Source of the DNA: JAAFIP01 sp963775085
GTDB taxonomy: Bacteria; Pseudomonadota; Gammaproteobacteria; Burkholderiales; Burkholderiaceae_C
Direction of reading: 5' to 3'
NCBI GenBank assembly: GCA_963775085.1
Contig: CAVZHO010000002.1
Coordinates: 1,035,051-1,099,050 of the forward strand
DNA length: 64,000 nucleotides
This document shows positions 33,771 to 42,191 of the stretch, piece by piece. Position numbers and translations under genes: made by a program. How positions within the stretch are numbered: the stretch's first letter is position 1; each line of letters opens with the position of its first letter. The notes below the pieces were generated by a model. It worked only from the letters and a program-made list of their open reading frames with translations. It ran no database searches and was not told where the DNA came from.

Positions 33771-33813
33771 TAGTCCTTGATACCAGGACGTAAGCAGCTA
33801 TTTAATTTATAGC
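33771..33813 (+). repeat. dispersed repeat upstream of the FKBP gene
   Basis: TAGTCCTTGATACCAGGACG then TAAGCAGCTATTTAATTTAT and AGC is one of the closest copies to the consensus. It ends 19 bp before the FKBP start. Confidence 0.95.
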
Positions 33814-33832
33814 AATTTAGAAAGACTCACCC

Positions 33833-34192
33833 ATGACCACCATCACCAACCCCAGCGGCCTGCAGTACATCGACACCCAGGTCGGCACCGGTGCCACCGC
33901 CAAAGCAGGCCAGGAAGTCAGCGTGCATTACACCGGCTGGCTGTTCAATGATGGCGTGCAAGGCGGCAAGTTTGACTCCAGCAAAGACCGCAACCAGGCA
34001 TTTGAGTTTGACCTGGGCGCAGGCATGGTCATCAAAGGCTGGGACGAAGGCGTGGCCGGCATGCAGGTGGGCGGCAAGCGCACCCTGATCATCCCCGCCG
34101 CCCTGGGCTACGGCGCACGCGGCGCGGGAGGTGCGATTCCGCCGAATGCCACGCTCAAATTCGACGTGGAACTGTTGGCAGTGCGCGGGTAA
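33833..34192 (+). CDS. FKBP-type peptidyl-prolyl cis-trans isomerase
   Basis: The 119-residue single-domain FKBP starts MTTITNPSGLQYIDTQVGTG. The family core is VSVHYTGWLFNDG, FDSSKDRNQAFEFDLGAGMV, IKGWDEGVAGMQVGGKRTLI and the C-terminal ALGYGARGAGGAIPPNATLKF, all present including the hydrophobic pocket residues. There is no signal peptide, so it acts in the cytoplasm on Xaa-Pro bonds. One copy of the dispersed repeat (33771-33813) fills much of its upstream region, so promoter or leader elements may be repeat-derived. Confidence 0.95.
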   Translation: MTTITNPSGLQYIDTQVGTGATAKAGQEVSVHYTGWLFNDGVQGGKFDSSKDRNQAFEFDLGAGMVIKGWDEGVAGMQVGGKRTLIIPAALGYGARGAGGAIPPNATLKFDVELLAVRG

Positions 34193-34205
34193 GTCACTAA
34201 ACCGC

Positions 34206-34334
34206 GCTTAGGTAACGCAAAAAGCGCAAAAAATAGATACCAAAAACGCGAAAATTGAATGAAAATTGCCACTCCAATTTTCATTTAATTTTGCGTTTTT
34301 TACGGATTTTTTGCGTTTTTCGCGCTACCTTAGC
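34206..34334. repeat. 129-bp long imperfect palindrome
   Basis: The outer arms 34206-34234 and 34306-34334 match in 25 of 29 positions as inverted repeats. Inside them lie further complementary arms (GAAAATTGAATGAAAATTG with CAATTTTCATTTAATTTT). The outer arm contains GGTAACGC and A-rich GCGCAAAAAA sequence also seen in the grpE-dnaK palindrome. It lies between two convergent genes and could act as a bidirectional terminator. Confidence 0.85.
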
Positions 34335-34368
34335 TTGGGGTCAGCGTCAACTGGTTTTGCACTCAAAT

Positions 34369-35229
34369 TTATTCAGCCCCTGTCCGCTGCGAGCGCCCAA
34401 AGGTATAAGCCAGCCCCACCCCTACACTAGCCCCGGTGTTCTTCTTGATCAGCGAACTGGCGCTGTTAGCCCCGCCCGATACAGAGTCCAAACGCACAAA
34501 GCCCAGCACGCGCAGATCGGGCGTGAGCTTTTTCGACGCGGCAAAGGTGCTGCGCAGTGCCAGCAGCCCCGATTGCGCGGTGTAGGCCGGGCGCAGCGCG
34601 GTGGCCTCGGCGGCGCTTACGCTGTAAAAAGTATCGTTGAGCTTTTGGCTGCCAATGATGGCCGAGACGCTGGCGCCACCGCGCCAGCCACCAGGCAGGG
34701 GCACGTCAAACGACAGTTGCGGCTCGAAACTGAGGCCCCGGTTGGCAAAGCCATTGCTGATGTCAAACACACCCCGCAGAGGCAGCTCCACCCACACGCC
34801 AGAGCGACCCTGGGACACATCGCCCAGGTTCACTTTGAGGCGCGGACCAAACTCCACCAAGGTGCCGATGTCGCGCATGCCCGCACGGGCGGGCACGTCT
34901 TTGGCACTGGACCCCAACGAACCGGCAAAGCCCAGGTCCAGTTCATAACGCGGGGTCTTGACGGCGCGCAGGCCCACACTGTTCTGCTCGGCCCGCAGCA
35001 CCTCGCCCCGGTAAATGACGAAGGGCAAGGCGATGAATTTGCTGGTGCGGACATCCGAACCGGGGTAGGCGGGCGACGAGGCCGCCAGTGCCCCCGCGCC
35101 AAATTCCCACAGGGGCTTGGGCTCACCAGCCTCGGTAGTGGATTGCGCGATGGCGCTGCTAGTGCCCATTGCCACCAGGGCGGTGGCCAGAGCGGCGCGT
35201 TTCAGTGAATAATGGGAAAAGATGGTCAT
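34369..35229 (-). CDS. MipA/OmpV family outer-membrane protein
   Basis: The 286-residue protein has a signal peptide (cleaved after SAIA, about residue 28). The mature part is rich in alternating beta strands and starts LWEFGAGALAASSPAYPGSD, the MipA/OmpV signature. It ends with a terminal strand VGVGLAYTF followed by a short polar tail, GRSQRTGAE. MipA scaffolds murein synthase and lytic transglycosylase in E. coli, while other OmpV proteins are porin-like; the role here is undecided. It is divergent from the MFS gene. Confidence 0.88.
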   Translation of the reverse strand: MTIFSHYSLKRAALATALVAMGTSSAIAQSTTEAGEPKPLWEFGAGALAASSPAYPGSDVRTSKFIALPFVIYRGEVLRAEQNSVGLRAVKTPRYELDLGFAGSLGSSAKDVPARAGMRDIGTLVEFGPRLKVNLGDVSQGRSGVWVELPLRGVFDISNGFANRGLSFEPQLSFDVPLPGGWRGGASVSAIIGSQKLNDTFYSVSAAEATALRPAYTAQSGLLALRSTFAASKKLTPDLRVLGFVRLDSVSGGANSASSLIKKNTGASVGVGLAYTFGRSQRTGAE

Positions 35230-35322
35230 GCGTGCTTTCTAGGGGTTGTACAGTTTAGTCATTATCAAGCGCTAAAGATTACGGCCCGCGCTTTGAAACA
35301 TCCATCTACATAACGATTGTCC

Positions 35323-36528
35323 ATGACTCAGAGCACCTACAAGAATAATAGTTCTATGAAAACGCCCTCCCTCAGCACTCCCTCCCTGCTCGCCGCCCTC
35401 ATCTTCGCCACCGCCATCACCGTAGTCAACGGCTTTGGCCGCTTTGCCTATGCACTGCTGCTACCCGTCATGCGCGAAGACCTGGCCTGGGATTACGCCC
35501 TGTCGGGCTGGCTCAATACCGCCAACTCGGCCGGCTATGGCCTGGGCGCGCTGGCGGGCCTATTTTTACTCTCGCGCTTTCGACCTGCTACTTTATTTGT
35601 AGCTGGTCTCATCATCACCGTAACCACTTTGTTGCTGTGCGGCATTACCCGCGACTTGTGGACCATGATGGCCTGGCGCTTTGCGTCGGGCGTGGGCTCG
35701 GCCTGGGTGTTTGCCTGTGGCGGCGCGCTGATCGCGGCGCACTACAACCAAGACGCTGCCAAATCGGCCGCCGCCATTGCCATCTATTACGCAGGCGGCG
35801 GGCTGGGCATTGCGCTCAGCGGCATCGTGCTCTACCCGGTGCTGGGGCACGACTGGAGTTGGTCCACCGGCTGGCTGGTGCTGGGCTTGGTGGGACTGCT
35901 GTTCTCCCTCTGGCCTGCCAAGCTGGCGCTCAGTATTGGTGGGCAAACCAGCACACTCACCAGCGAGCCGGTGCGGTGGGGCGACTACGCGCCCATTCTC
36001 ACGGCCTACTTTTTGTTTGGCGTGGGCTATATCGTCTACATGACCTTTGTGATCGCCTGGCTGCGCGAGATGCAGCTGGGCAACGCAGCGGCTACCGGGG
36101 TGTGGCTGGTGCTGGGCCTGGCCGCCATGGCCTCAGGCTATGTCTGGCGCAACGTGATGGCGCGCTGGTGGCCCGCCCACACCTTTGCCGCTACCTGCGT
36201 GTGCACCGCCGTGGGGACCGCCCTGCCCCTGCTGTCGCACAGCTTTGCCATGTTGCTGGTGTCTGCCGTCTTGGTCGGGGGCTCGTTTTTCATGACCCCC
36301 GGCTCGATGATGGCGCTGGCCCGGCGCACCCTACCCGCCAGCCAATGGGCCAAGGCCATGAACCTGTTTACCTTCATCTTTGCCATTGGCCAGGGCGTGG
36401 GCCCGGTGGCTGCGGGCTGGATTGCGGATACGGCGGGGCTCAATATCGCCATGGCGGCAGGGGCGCTCACCCTGATCCTCTCTGGCGGCTGCGCTTTACT
36501 GCAAAAAAAGGCCGCTAGTCCCTTATAA
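35323..36528 (+). CDS. YbfB/YjiJ-family MFS transporter
   Basis: The protein of about 401 residues has twelve predicted membrane helices. VNGFGRFAYALLLPVMREDL near residue 32 is the family signature loop. YbfB/YjiJ proteins are uncharacterised major-facilitator carriers. The start is either ATG 35323 or ATG 35356 (MKTPSLSTPSLLAALIF), neither with a good ribosome site. The last codons and the stop (36526-36528) lie inside a copy of the dispersed repeat. A weaker repeat-like stretch (35587-35626) falls in a transmembrane segment, RPATLFVAGLIIT. Confidence 0.85.
   Translation: MTQSTYKNNSSMKTPSLSTPSLLAALIFATAITVVNGFGRFAYALLLPVMREDLAWDYALSGWLNTANSAGYGLGALAGLFLLSRFRPATLFVAGLIITVTTLLLCGITRDLWTMMAWRFASGVGSAWVFACGGALIAAHYNQDAAKSAAAIAIYYAGGGLGIALSGIVLYPVLGHDWSWSTGWLVLGLVGLLFSLWPAKLALSIGGQTSTLTSEPVRWGDYAPILTAYFLFGVGYIVYMTFVIAWLREMQLGNAAATGVWLVLGLAAMASGYVWRNVMARWWPAHTFAATCVCTAVGTALPLLSHSFAMLLVSAVLVGGSFFMTPGSMMALARRTLPASQWAKAMNLFTFIFAIGQGVGPVAAGWIADTAGLNIAMAAGALTLILSGGCALLQKKAASPL
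35587..35626 (-). repeat. weak dispersed-repeat match in the YbfB-type MFS gene
   Basis: GCTACTTTATTTGTAGCTGG matches the second hairpin; the rest is only faintly similar. It may be a decayed in-frame copy or chance. Confidence 0.35.
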
Positions 36529-36558
36529 TAGGACGTAAGCAGCTATTGAAATCGTAGC
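36516..36558 (+). repeat. dispersed repeat at the end of the YbfB-type MFS gene
   Basis: TAGTCCCTTATAATAGGACG then TAAGCAGCTATTGAAATCG and TAGC. The MFS stop codon TAA at 36526 is inside it. Confidence 0.92.
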
Positions 36559-36612
36559 GAATGTGTGTGTGTTCTTTTTTCACATTTTTTGCTGATTTTT
36601 TGCAGCTCCCCC

Positions 36613-36640
36613 CTTGTATTTACCCTTTGTAGCACCCACC
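36613..36640 (+). promoter_or_regulatory. possible heat-shock (sigma-32) promoter for grpE
   Basis: CTTGTAT (36613-36619) resembles the sigma-32 -35 box CTTGAAA, and CACCCACC (36633-36640) resembles the -10 box CCCCATNT, with 13 bp between. It lies about 60 bp before grpE. The match is partial and no transcript data are available. Confidence 0.35.
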
Positions 36641-36699
36641 TGCTGCCCTAGTGTTATTTTTGCCCTATCTTTTCGTCATTTCTTCTTTTATTTTCGACC

Positions 36700-37395
36700 A
36701 TGTCTGACCACCAAAAACCTGACCCCAAAACCGGGGATCGCCAGCCCCACGGTGCTGAAGAAGCCCAAAAACCAGCCTCGCCAGATACCACCCATGATCC
36801 TGTGGCCCACAACCTGGCCCAGCGTGAACAAGAATTGGCACGTCGCGCCAAGGCCGCAGGCGTGCCGCTTGACGCATCGCCCGAAGAGATGGAGGCGGCC
36901 CTGGCCGCCAACGAGGCCGATGCCGTCGACGAGCTGACCGTGGCTCTGGCCGAAGTGGCCACCCTGAAAGCCAAAAACGCCGACCTGCAAGACCAGTACC
37001 TGCGCGGCCAGGCCGACGTGCAAAACGCCCGCCGCCGGGCTGACGATGAAGTCTCCAAAGCACGCAAATTTGGTGTCGAGAGCTTTGCCGAGAGCCTGCT
37101 GCCCGTGGCTGACTCGCTGACCGCCAGCCTGGCCATCAAGGATGCCACTATCGAACAATTCCGCGAGGGTGCCGAGGCCACCCTGCGCCAGCTCACCGGC
37201 GCCCTGGAGCGCAACAAAGTCATCGCCGTTGACCCACCCGCAGGCGAAAAGTTTGACCCGCATAAGCACCAGGCGATTTCGATGGTGCCCTCGGAGCAAG
37301 AAGCCAATACGGTCGTCAGCGTGCTGCAAAAAGGCTACACCATCGCCGAGCGCGTCTTGCGGCCCGCTTTGGTGACGGTTTCAGCACCTAAGTAA
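36700..37395 (+). CDS. grpE: nucleotide exchange factor GrpE
   Basis: The 231-residue cochaperone releases ADP from DnaK. It has a charged, disordered N-terminus of about 80 residues, a long coiled coil (DELTVALAEVATLKAKNADLQ), then the family core QYLRGQADVQNARRRADDEV and the C-terminal beta domain FDPHKHQAISMVPS ... VLQKGYTIAERVLRPALV. It is about 30 residues longer than E. coli GrpE because of the N-terminus. dnaK follows after 194 bp that hold a perfect 42-bp inverted repeat. Confidence 0.96.
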   Translation: MSDHQKPDPKTGDRQPHGAEEAQKPASPDTTHDPVAHNLAQREQELARRAKAAGVPLDASPEEMEAALAANEADAVDELTVALAEVATLKAKNADLQDQYLRGQADVQNARRRADDEVSKARKFGVESFAESLLPVADSLTASLAIKDATIEQFREGAEATLRQLTGALERNKVIAVDPPAGEKFDPHKHQAISMVPSEQEANTVVSVLQKGYTIAERVLRPALVTVSAPK

Positions 37396-37409
37396 TCTGC
37401 TAAGTGGGA

Positions 37410-37513
37410 GGTAACGCTAAAAACGCGAAAAGAACGCAAAAAACGCAAAAAAGAAAATATCTTGATTCTTATTTTTGCGTTTTTTGCGTTCTTTTCGCGT
37501 TTTTAGCGTTACC
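37410..37513. repeat. perfect 42-bp inverted repeat between grpE and dnaK
   Basis: The arms 37410-37451 and 37472-37513 are exact reverse complements, with a 20-base loop. Each arm begins GGTAACGCTAAAAACGCG and continues with AACGC and A-run units. It would form a very stable hairpin in RNA or a cruciform in DNA, 77 bp before dnaK. The outer arm resembles the palindrome at 34206-34334 and the tandem repeat at 29627. Confidence 0.95.
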
Positions 37514-37589
37514 TAAACCCTTGAAAACCAGCTCCCTATCCACAAGTAACCTTCATCCAACTTTTTTCAAAAATCCACAGGAGTAAATC

Positions 37590-39539
37590 ATGGGAAGAAT
37601 TATCGGCATTGACCTCGGTACCACCAACAGTTGCGTTTCCATCATGGAGGGCAACGTCACCAAGGTGATCGAAAACAGCGAAGGCGCGCGCACGACGCCG
37701 TCGATCGTGGCTTACCAGGAAGACGGTGAGGTGCTGGTCGGCGCGTCGGCCAAGCGCCAGGCGGTCACCAACCCCAAAAACACCCTGTATGCCATCAAAC
37801 GCCTGATTGGCCGCAAGTTCACCGAGAAAGAAGTCCAAAAAGACATCGACCTCATGCCTTACAAGATCTCCGCTGCCGACAATGGCGATGCGTGGGTGGA
37901 GGTGCGTGGCAAAAAGATTTCGGCCCAGCAAGTGTCTGCCGACATTTTGCGCAAGATGAAGAAAACCGCTGAAGACTACCTGGGCGAGACCGTCACCGAG
38001 GCCGTCATTACCGTGCCCGCGTACTTCAACGACGCGCAGCGCCAAGCCACCAAAGACGCTGGCCGCATTGCCGGTTTGGACGTCAAGCGCATCATCAACG
38101 AGCCTACCGCAGCGGCGCTGGCCTTTGGCCTGGACAAAAACGAAAAAGGCGACCGCAAGATTGCCGTCTATGACCTGGGCGGTGGCACCTTTGACGTGTC
38201 GATCATCGAGATTGCCGACGTGGATGGCGAGAAGCAGTTTGAAGTGCTCTCCACCAACGGAGACACCTTTCTGGGTGGCGAGGACTTTGACCAGCGCATC
38301 ATCGAGTTCATCATTGCCGAGTTCAAGAAAGAACAAGGCGTGGACCTGGGCAAAGACGTGCTGGCCTTGCAGCGCCTGAAAGAAGCCGCTGAAAAAGCCA
38401 AGATCGAGCTGTCGTCCAGCACCGCCACCGACATCAACCTGCCCTACATCACCGCCGATGCGTCTGGCCCCAAGCACCTGAGCATCAAGATGACCCGCGC
38501 CAAGCTGGAAAGCCTGGTCGAGGAACTGATTGAGCGCACCATTGCGCCCTGCCGCACCGCCATCAAGGATGCCGGTGTGTCGATCAACGACATCCATGAC
38601 GTGATTTTGGTCGGCGGCATGACCCGCATGCCCAAGGTGCAGGAGAAGGTCAAAGAAGTTTTTGGCAAAGAGCCACGCAAGGACGTGAACCCCGACGAAG
38701 CCGTGGCCGTAGGCGCTGCCATTCAGGGCCAGGTGCTCTCGGGCGACCGTAAAGACGTGCTGCTGCTCGACGTGACGCCGCTGTCCTTGGGTATCGAAAC
38801 CCTGGGCGGCGTGATGACCAAGATGATCACCAAGAACACCACCATCCCGACCAAGTTTGCACAGACCTTCTCCACGGCGGATGACAATCAGCCCGCCGTG
38901 ACCATCAAGGTCTACCAGGGCGAGCGCGAGATGGCCAGTGGCAACAAGTCGCTGGGCGAGTTCAACCTGGAAGGCATTCCCCCCGCATCGCGCGGCACAC
39001 CGCAGATTGAGGTGTCGTTTGACATCGACGCCAACGGCATTTTGCATGTGGGCGCCAAAGACAAAGGCACCGGCAAAGAAAACAAGATCACCATCAAGGC
39101 CAACTCGGGTCTGACTGAAGATGAGATTCAGAAGATGGTGAAAGATGCCGAGCTGAACGCGGCCGACGACAAGAAAAAGCTCGAGCTCATCCAGGCGCGC
39201 AACACGGCCGATGCATTGGTGCACAGCACCAAGAAGAGCCTGACCGAGTACGGCGAAAAGCTCGAAACCGCAGAGAAGGAAAAGATCGAAGCCGGTTTGA
39301 AAGACCTGGAAGCCGCCATCAAGGGCGACGACAAGGCCGACATCGAGAAAAAGCAGGCCGCGCTGGAGCTGTCTGCGCAAAAACTGGGCGAGAAGATGTA
39401 CGCCGACATGCAGGCCCAGCAGGCCACAGCCCAGGCTACTGCGGGTGGTGCGCCCGGAGCCGAAGAAGCCGCCGCCAAGGCCAAGGCGCAGGACGACAAT
39501 GTGGTCGATGCCGAAGTGAAAGAAGTGAAAAAAGGCTGA
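37590..39539 (+). CDS. dnaK: Hsp70 chaperone DnaK
   Basis: The 649-residue chaperone starts MGRIIGIDLGTTNSCVSIME. Nucleotide-binding signatures are IDLGTTNS, YDLGGGTFDVSIIEI and ILVGGMTRMPKVQ. The interdomain linker DVLLLDVTPLSLGIETLG leads into the substrate-binding domain, and an Ala/Gln-rich lid tail ends NVVDAEVKEVKKG. It refolds proteins with DnaJ and GrpE, and in proteobacteria also restrains sigma-32. Ribosome site AGGAG lies just upstream. A hairpin terminator follows the stop. Confidence 0.98.
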   Translation: MGRIIGIDLGTTNSCVSIMEGNVTKVIENSEGARTTPSIVAYQEDGEVLVGASAKRQAVTNPKNTLYAIKRLIGRKFTEKEVQKDIDLMPYKISAADNGDAWVEVRGKKISAQQVSADILRKMKKTAEDYLGETVTEAVITVPAYFNDAQRQATKDAGRIAGLDVKRIINEPTAAALAFGLDKNEKGDRKIAVYDLGGGTFDVSIIEIADVDGEKQFEVLSTNGDTFLGGEDFDQRIIEFIIAEFKKEQGVDLGKDVLALQRLKEAAEKAKIELSSSTATDINLPYITADASGPKHLSIKMTRAKLESLVEELIERTIAPCRTAIKDAGVSINDIHDVILVGGMTRMPKVQEKVKEVFGKEPRKDVNPDEAVAVGAAIQGQVLSGDRKDVLLLDVTPLSLGIETLGGVMTKMITKNTTIPTKFAQTFSTADDNQPAVTIKVYQGEREMASGNKSLGEFNLEGIPPASRGTPQIEVSFDIDANGILHVGAKDKGTGKENKITIKANSGLTEDEIQKMVKDAELNAADDKKKLELIQARNTADALVHSTKKSLTEYGEKLETAEKEKIEAGLKDLEAAIKGDDKADIEKKQAALELSAQKLGEKMYADMQAQQATAQATAGGAPGAEEAAAKAKAQDDNVVDAEVKEVKKG

Positions 39540-39564
39540 CACTAAAACCACCCCTGGCTCACTT

Positions 39565-39606
39565 AACCGCGTGAATGGTCCTCGCAGATCGTTCATGCGG
39601 TTTTTT
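39565..39606 (+). terminator. terminator after dnaK
   Basis: AACCGCGTGAAT pairs with GTTCATGCGGTT (one mismatch) around a loop, and the stem runs into TTTTTT at 39601-39606. It would end or attenuate transcription before the downstream membrane protein and dnaJ. Confidence 0.7.
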
Positions 39607-39630
39607 GCGCTCTAACCCAACCCCGGTGCC

Positions 39631-40218
39631 ATGAACAAAACGCGACTTGAAGCCTTCTCTGACGGTGTCATCGCCATCATCATCACCATCATGGTGCTGA
39701 TGATGAAGGTGCCGCATGGCGATCAATGGGCAGAGTTGGTCAAGCTATGGCCGGTGTTCATCAGCTACCTCCTGAGTTTTGTCTACATTGGCATCTATTG
39801 GGTCAACCACCACCACCTGGTGCACCTGGTCAGGCACGTCAGTGCACGTGTGATGTGGGCCAATTTACACTTGCTGTTTTGGCTGTCGGTAATCCCATTT
39901 GTCACGGCGTGGATGGGCGAGAACCATTTTTCACAAAACCCCACGGTGCTGTATGCCGTGGTGGTCTTGATGGCGGGCATTGCCTACGATTTACTGGTGC
40001 GTGCGATACGCCATGCCAATCAGGAAAAAAATCTGCCAGGCTACGCCAACGCCAACAATCACAAGGGCAATTTTTCGCTATTTCTGTACGCTGTGGCCAT
40101 TGCGACCGCCTTTGTGCACACGGGCATTTCGTTTGCGATCTTTGTGGTGGTGGCGGTGATGTGGTTCATCCCTGACAAACGCATTGAGCAGGCTCTGAAT
40201 CTTACGAATCCTCATTAA
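39631..40218 (+). CDS. TMEM175/DUF1211-family membrane protein
   Basis: The 195-residue protein begins MNKTRLEAFSDGVIAIIITI; the RxxxFSDGVxAI motif on the first helix is the signature of TMEM175 potassium channels. About five or six helices follow, with HHHLVHLVRHV between helices two and three. Bacterial members form K+-permeable channels with weak selectivity as tetramers of single six-helix repeats. Its position between dnaK and dnaJ is unusual, separated from dnaJ by only 15 bp, so it is probably co-transcribed with dnaJ. Confidence 0.88.
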   Translation: MNKTRLEAFSDGVIAIIITIMVLMMKVPHGDQWAELVKLWPVFISYLLSFVYIGIYWVNHHHLVHLVRHVSARVMWANLHLLFWLSVIPFVTAWMGENHFSQNPTVLYAVVVLMAGIAYDLLVRAIRHANQEKNLPGYANANNHKGNFSLFLYAVAIATAFVHTGISFAIFVVVAVMWFIPDKRIEQALNLTNPH

Positions 40219-40233
40219 AAACTTTTTTGAAAA

Positions 40234-41370
40234 ATGAAAAAACGCGACTACTACGAAACTCTGGGTGTACCCAAAAACGCCTCTGACGAAGAGATCAAAA
40301 AAGCCTATCGCAAGCTGGCGATGAAGCACCACCCCGATCGCAACCAGGGTGATACCGGCAAGGGCGCAGAAGATAAATTCAAAGAGGCCAAAGAGGCCTA
40401 CGAGATGCTGTCGGACGGGCAAAAGCGCGCCGCCTATGACCAGTACGGCCATGCCGGCGTCGACCCCAATCGCGGCGGTGGCGGCCACGGAGCCGAAGGC
40501 TTTGGCGGCTTTGCCGAGGCCTTTGGCGATATTTTTGGCGAGGCTTTTGGTGGCGGGCGCGGCAGGCAGCAAGGCGGCAGGCAGGTGTACCGGGGCGGTG
40601 ACCTGAGCTACGCCATGGAAATCACGCTGGAAGAAGCTGCCAACGGCAAGGACGCGCAAATCCGCATCCCTAGCTGGGACGAGTGCACCACCTGCAAGGG
40701 CAACGGCGCCAAGCCCGGCACCAAGGCCATCACCTGCACCACCTGCCATGGCCATGGCCAGGTGCAGATGCGCCAGGGCTTTTTCAGCGTGCAGCAAACC
40801 TGCCCGCAGTGCCGGGGCACCGGCAAGATCATTCCCGAACCCTGCGTGGCCTGCCACGGCGTGGGCAAAACCAAGAACAACAAAACCCTGGAAGTCAAAA
40901 TCCCCGCAGGCATTGACGATGGCATGCGCATCCGCAGCACCGGCAACGGCGAGCCGGGCACCAATGGCGGCCCGGCAGGCGACTTGTACATTGAAATTCG
41001 TTTAAAGAAGCACGAGATTTTTGAACGCGATGGCGACGATCTGCACTGCTCGGTACCGGTCAGTTTCTCTACCGCCGCCCTGGGCGGCGAGATTGAAGTA
41101 CCCACCCTGGCGGGCAAGGCGGGTATCGACATTCCCGACGGCACCCAGCACGGCAAAACCTTCCGCCTGCGCGGCAAAGGCATCAAGGGTGTGCGCAGCA
41201 GCTACCCGGGCGATCTGTACTGCCACGTGGCGATAGAAACCCCGGTCAAGCTCACCGAGCACCAGCGCAAGCTGCTCAAGGAGTTTGACGAGTCGGTGCG
41301 CAAGGGCGGTGCCAAGCATTCACCGAACGAAGACTCGTGGACCGACAAGCTGAAAAGCTTTTTTAACTGA
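40234..41370 (+). CDS. dnaJ: Hsp40 co-chaperone DnaJ
   Basis: The 378-residue type I J-protein has its J domain at 1-70 with the HPD motif (KHHPDRNQG), then a Gly/Phe-rich region (GGGGHGAEGFGGFAEAF). Four CxxCxGxG zinc repeats follow (CTTCKGNG, CTTCHGHG, CPQCRGTG, CVACHGVG), then the C-terminal client domains. It stimulates DnaK ATPase and delivers unfolded clients. The length and order are normal. Confidence 0.98.
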   Translation: MKKRDYYETLGVPKNASDEEIKKAYRKLAMKHHPDRNQGDTGKGAEDKFKEAKEAYEMLSDGQKRAAYDQYGHAGVDPNRGGGGHGAEGFGGFAEAFGDIFGEAFGGGRGRQQGGRQVYRGGDLSYAMEITLEEAANGKDAQIRIPSWDECTTCKGNGAKPGTKAITCTTCHGHGQVQMRQGFFSVQQTCPQCRGTGKIIPEPCVACHGVGKTKNNKTLEVKIPAGIDDGMRIRSTGNGEPGTNGGPAGDLYIEIRLKKHEIFERDGDDLHCSVPVSFSTAALGGEIEVPTLAGKAGIDIPDGTQHGKTFRLRGKGIKGVRSSYPGDLYCHVAIETPVKLTEHQRKLLKEFDESVRKGGAKHSPNEDSWTDKLKSFFN

Positions 41371-41414
41371 ATGGCCAACTGTGCGCTGATGGCGCGCACG
41401 CAGCCCCGTGCACG

Positions 41415-42038
41415 CTAGCGCAGGCAAAACTCCATCGCCGTGCCCGCCAGTTCGAGCACATCGCGGTTTTGCAACAGCACCGGGTCGTCGGTGATGGGTT
41501 GTCCATTGAGCCTGGGCACCTCTCTGGCCTCCATACAAGAGATATAAAAACCGTGGCGGCGGTGCGCAATGGCCACCATCGCCACACCCGGTTTTCCAAA
41601 GGTAGCCACCGCTTTCACCACCGGGATGCTCAGCCCCGCAGACGAGCCCGACAACACCGTCAAGCTGGCGTGCAGCTCCGGGCTGGGCTTGGGATGGCCC
41701 TCCACCTCCAGTGGCATCGCCGCCGTCTGGGCCTCGTCGGTCAGCTCATTGGCGCTGCGGTACAGAATCTTGTACTTGCCCAGGGTAATCACATCCCCAT
41801 CGTGCAGCAGATGCCTGCGCACCATCTTGCCATTGATGTAGGTGCCATTGGTGCTGCCCAAGTCCTCCACATACACAGCCGACAAGCCACTGAGCTCAAA
41901 CGCACAGTGTTCACCACTGATGGCCTGGTCAGCCAACACAATATGGTTATGCGGCTTGCGGCCCAGCGTGGTGCGATCCATGTGCAGGTACACGTGGTGC
42001 ACCTGCACGCCATCTACGGATGCAATCAGTTGTGGCAT
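41415..42038 (-). CDS. FHA-domain protein with two FHA-like modules
   Basis: The 207-residue protein has a clear N-terminal forkhead-associated domain: TLGRKPHNHIVLAD, ISGEHCAFEL and EDLGSTNGTYINGK contain the phosphothreonine-binding residues. The second half (about 118-207) repeats the pattern in degenerate form (ATFGKPGVAMVAIAHRRHGF, PRLNGQPITDDPVLLQNRDV), suggesting a second FHA fold. There is no membrane span or kinase domain. Partners are presumably phosphorylated proteins; no Ser/Thr kinase is adjacent. It converges on dnaJ. Confidence 0.87.
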   Translation of the reverse strand: MPQLIASVDGVQVHHVYLHMDRTTLGRKPHNHIVLADQAISGEHCAFELSGLSAVYVEDLGSTNGTYINGKMVRRHLLHDGDVITLGKYKILYRSANELTDEAQTAAMPLEVEGHPKPSPELHASLTVLSGSSAGLSIPVVKAVATFGKPGVAMVAIAHRRHGFYISCMEAREVPRLNGQPITDDPVLLQNRDVLELAGTAMEFCLR

Positions 42039-42191
42039 ATTGGCTCCTGCACAATGAATTTGGCCGCATTGACGGCATTTACCCCCTGCAGCTCCATGCT
42101 AGCCTGTCGTCCGCACAAAGGCAAGTGCGCCACAAATAGCTGGCGAGTCTGGCGCGGTGATGACCTTTGCACAGACGGCCTCACGGTCGCA

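Noticed and set aside
37536..39596. Long open frame antisense to dnaK (686 codons)
   Set aside because: It is the mirror of a GC-rich highly expressed gene; composition (His/Gly/Val-rich) is that of a shadow frame and dnaK is certain.
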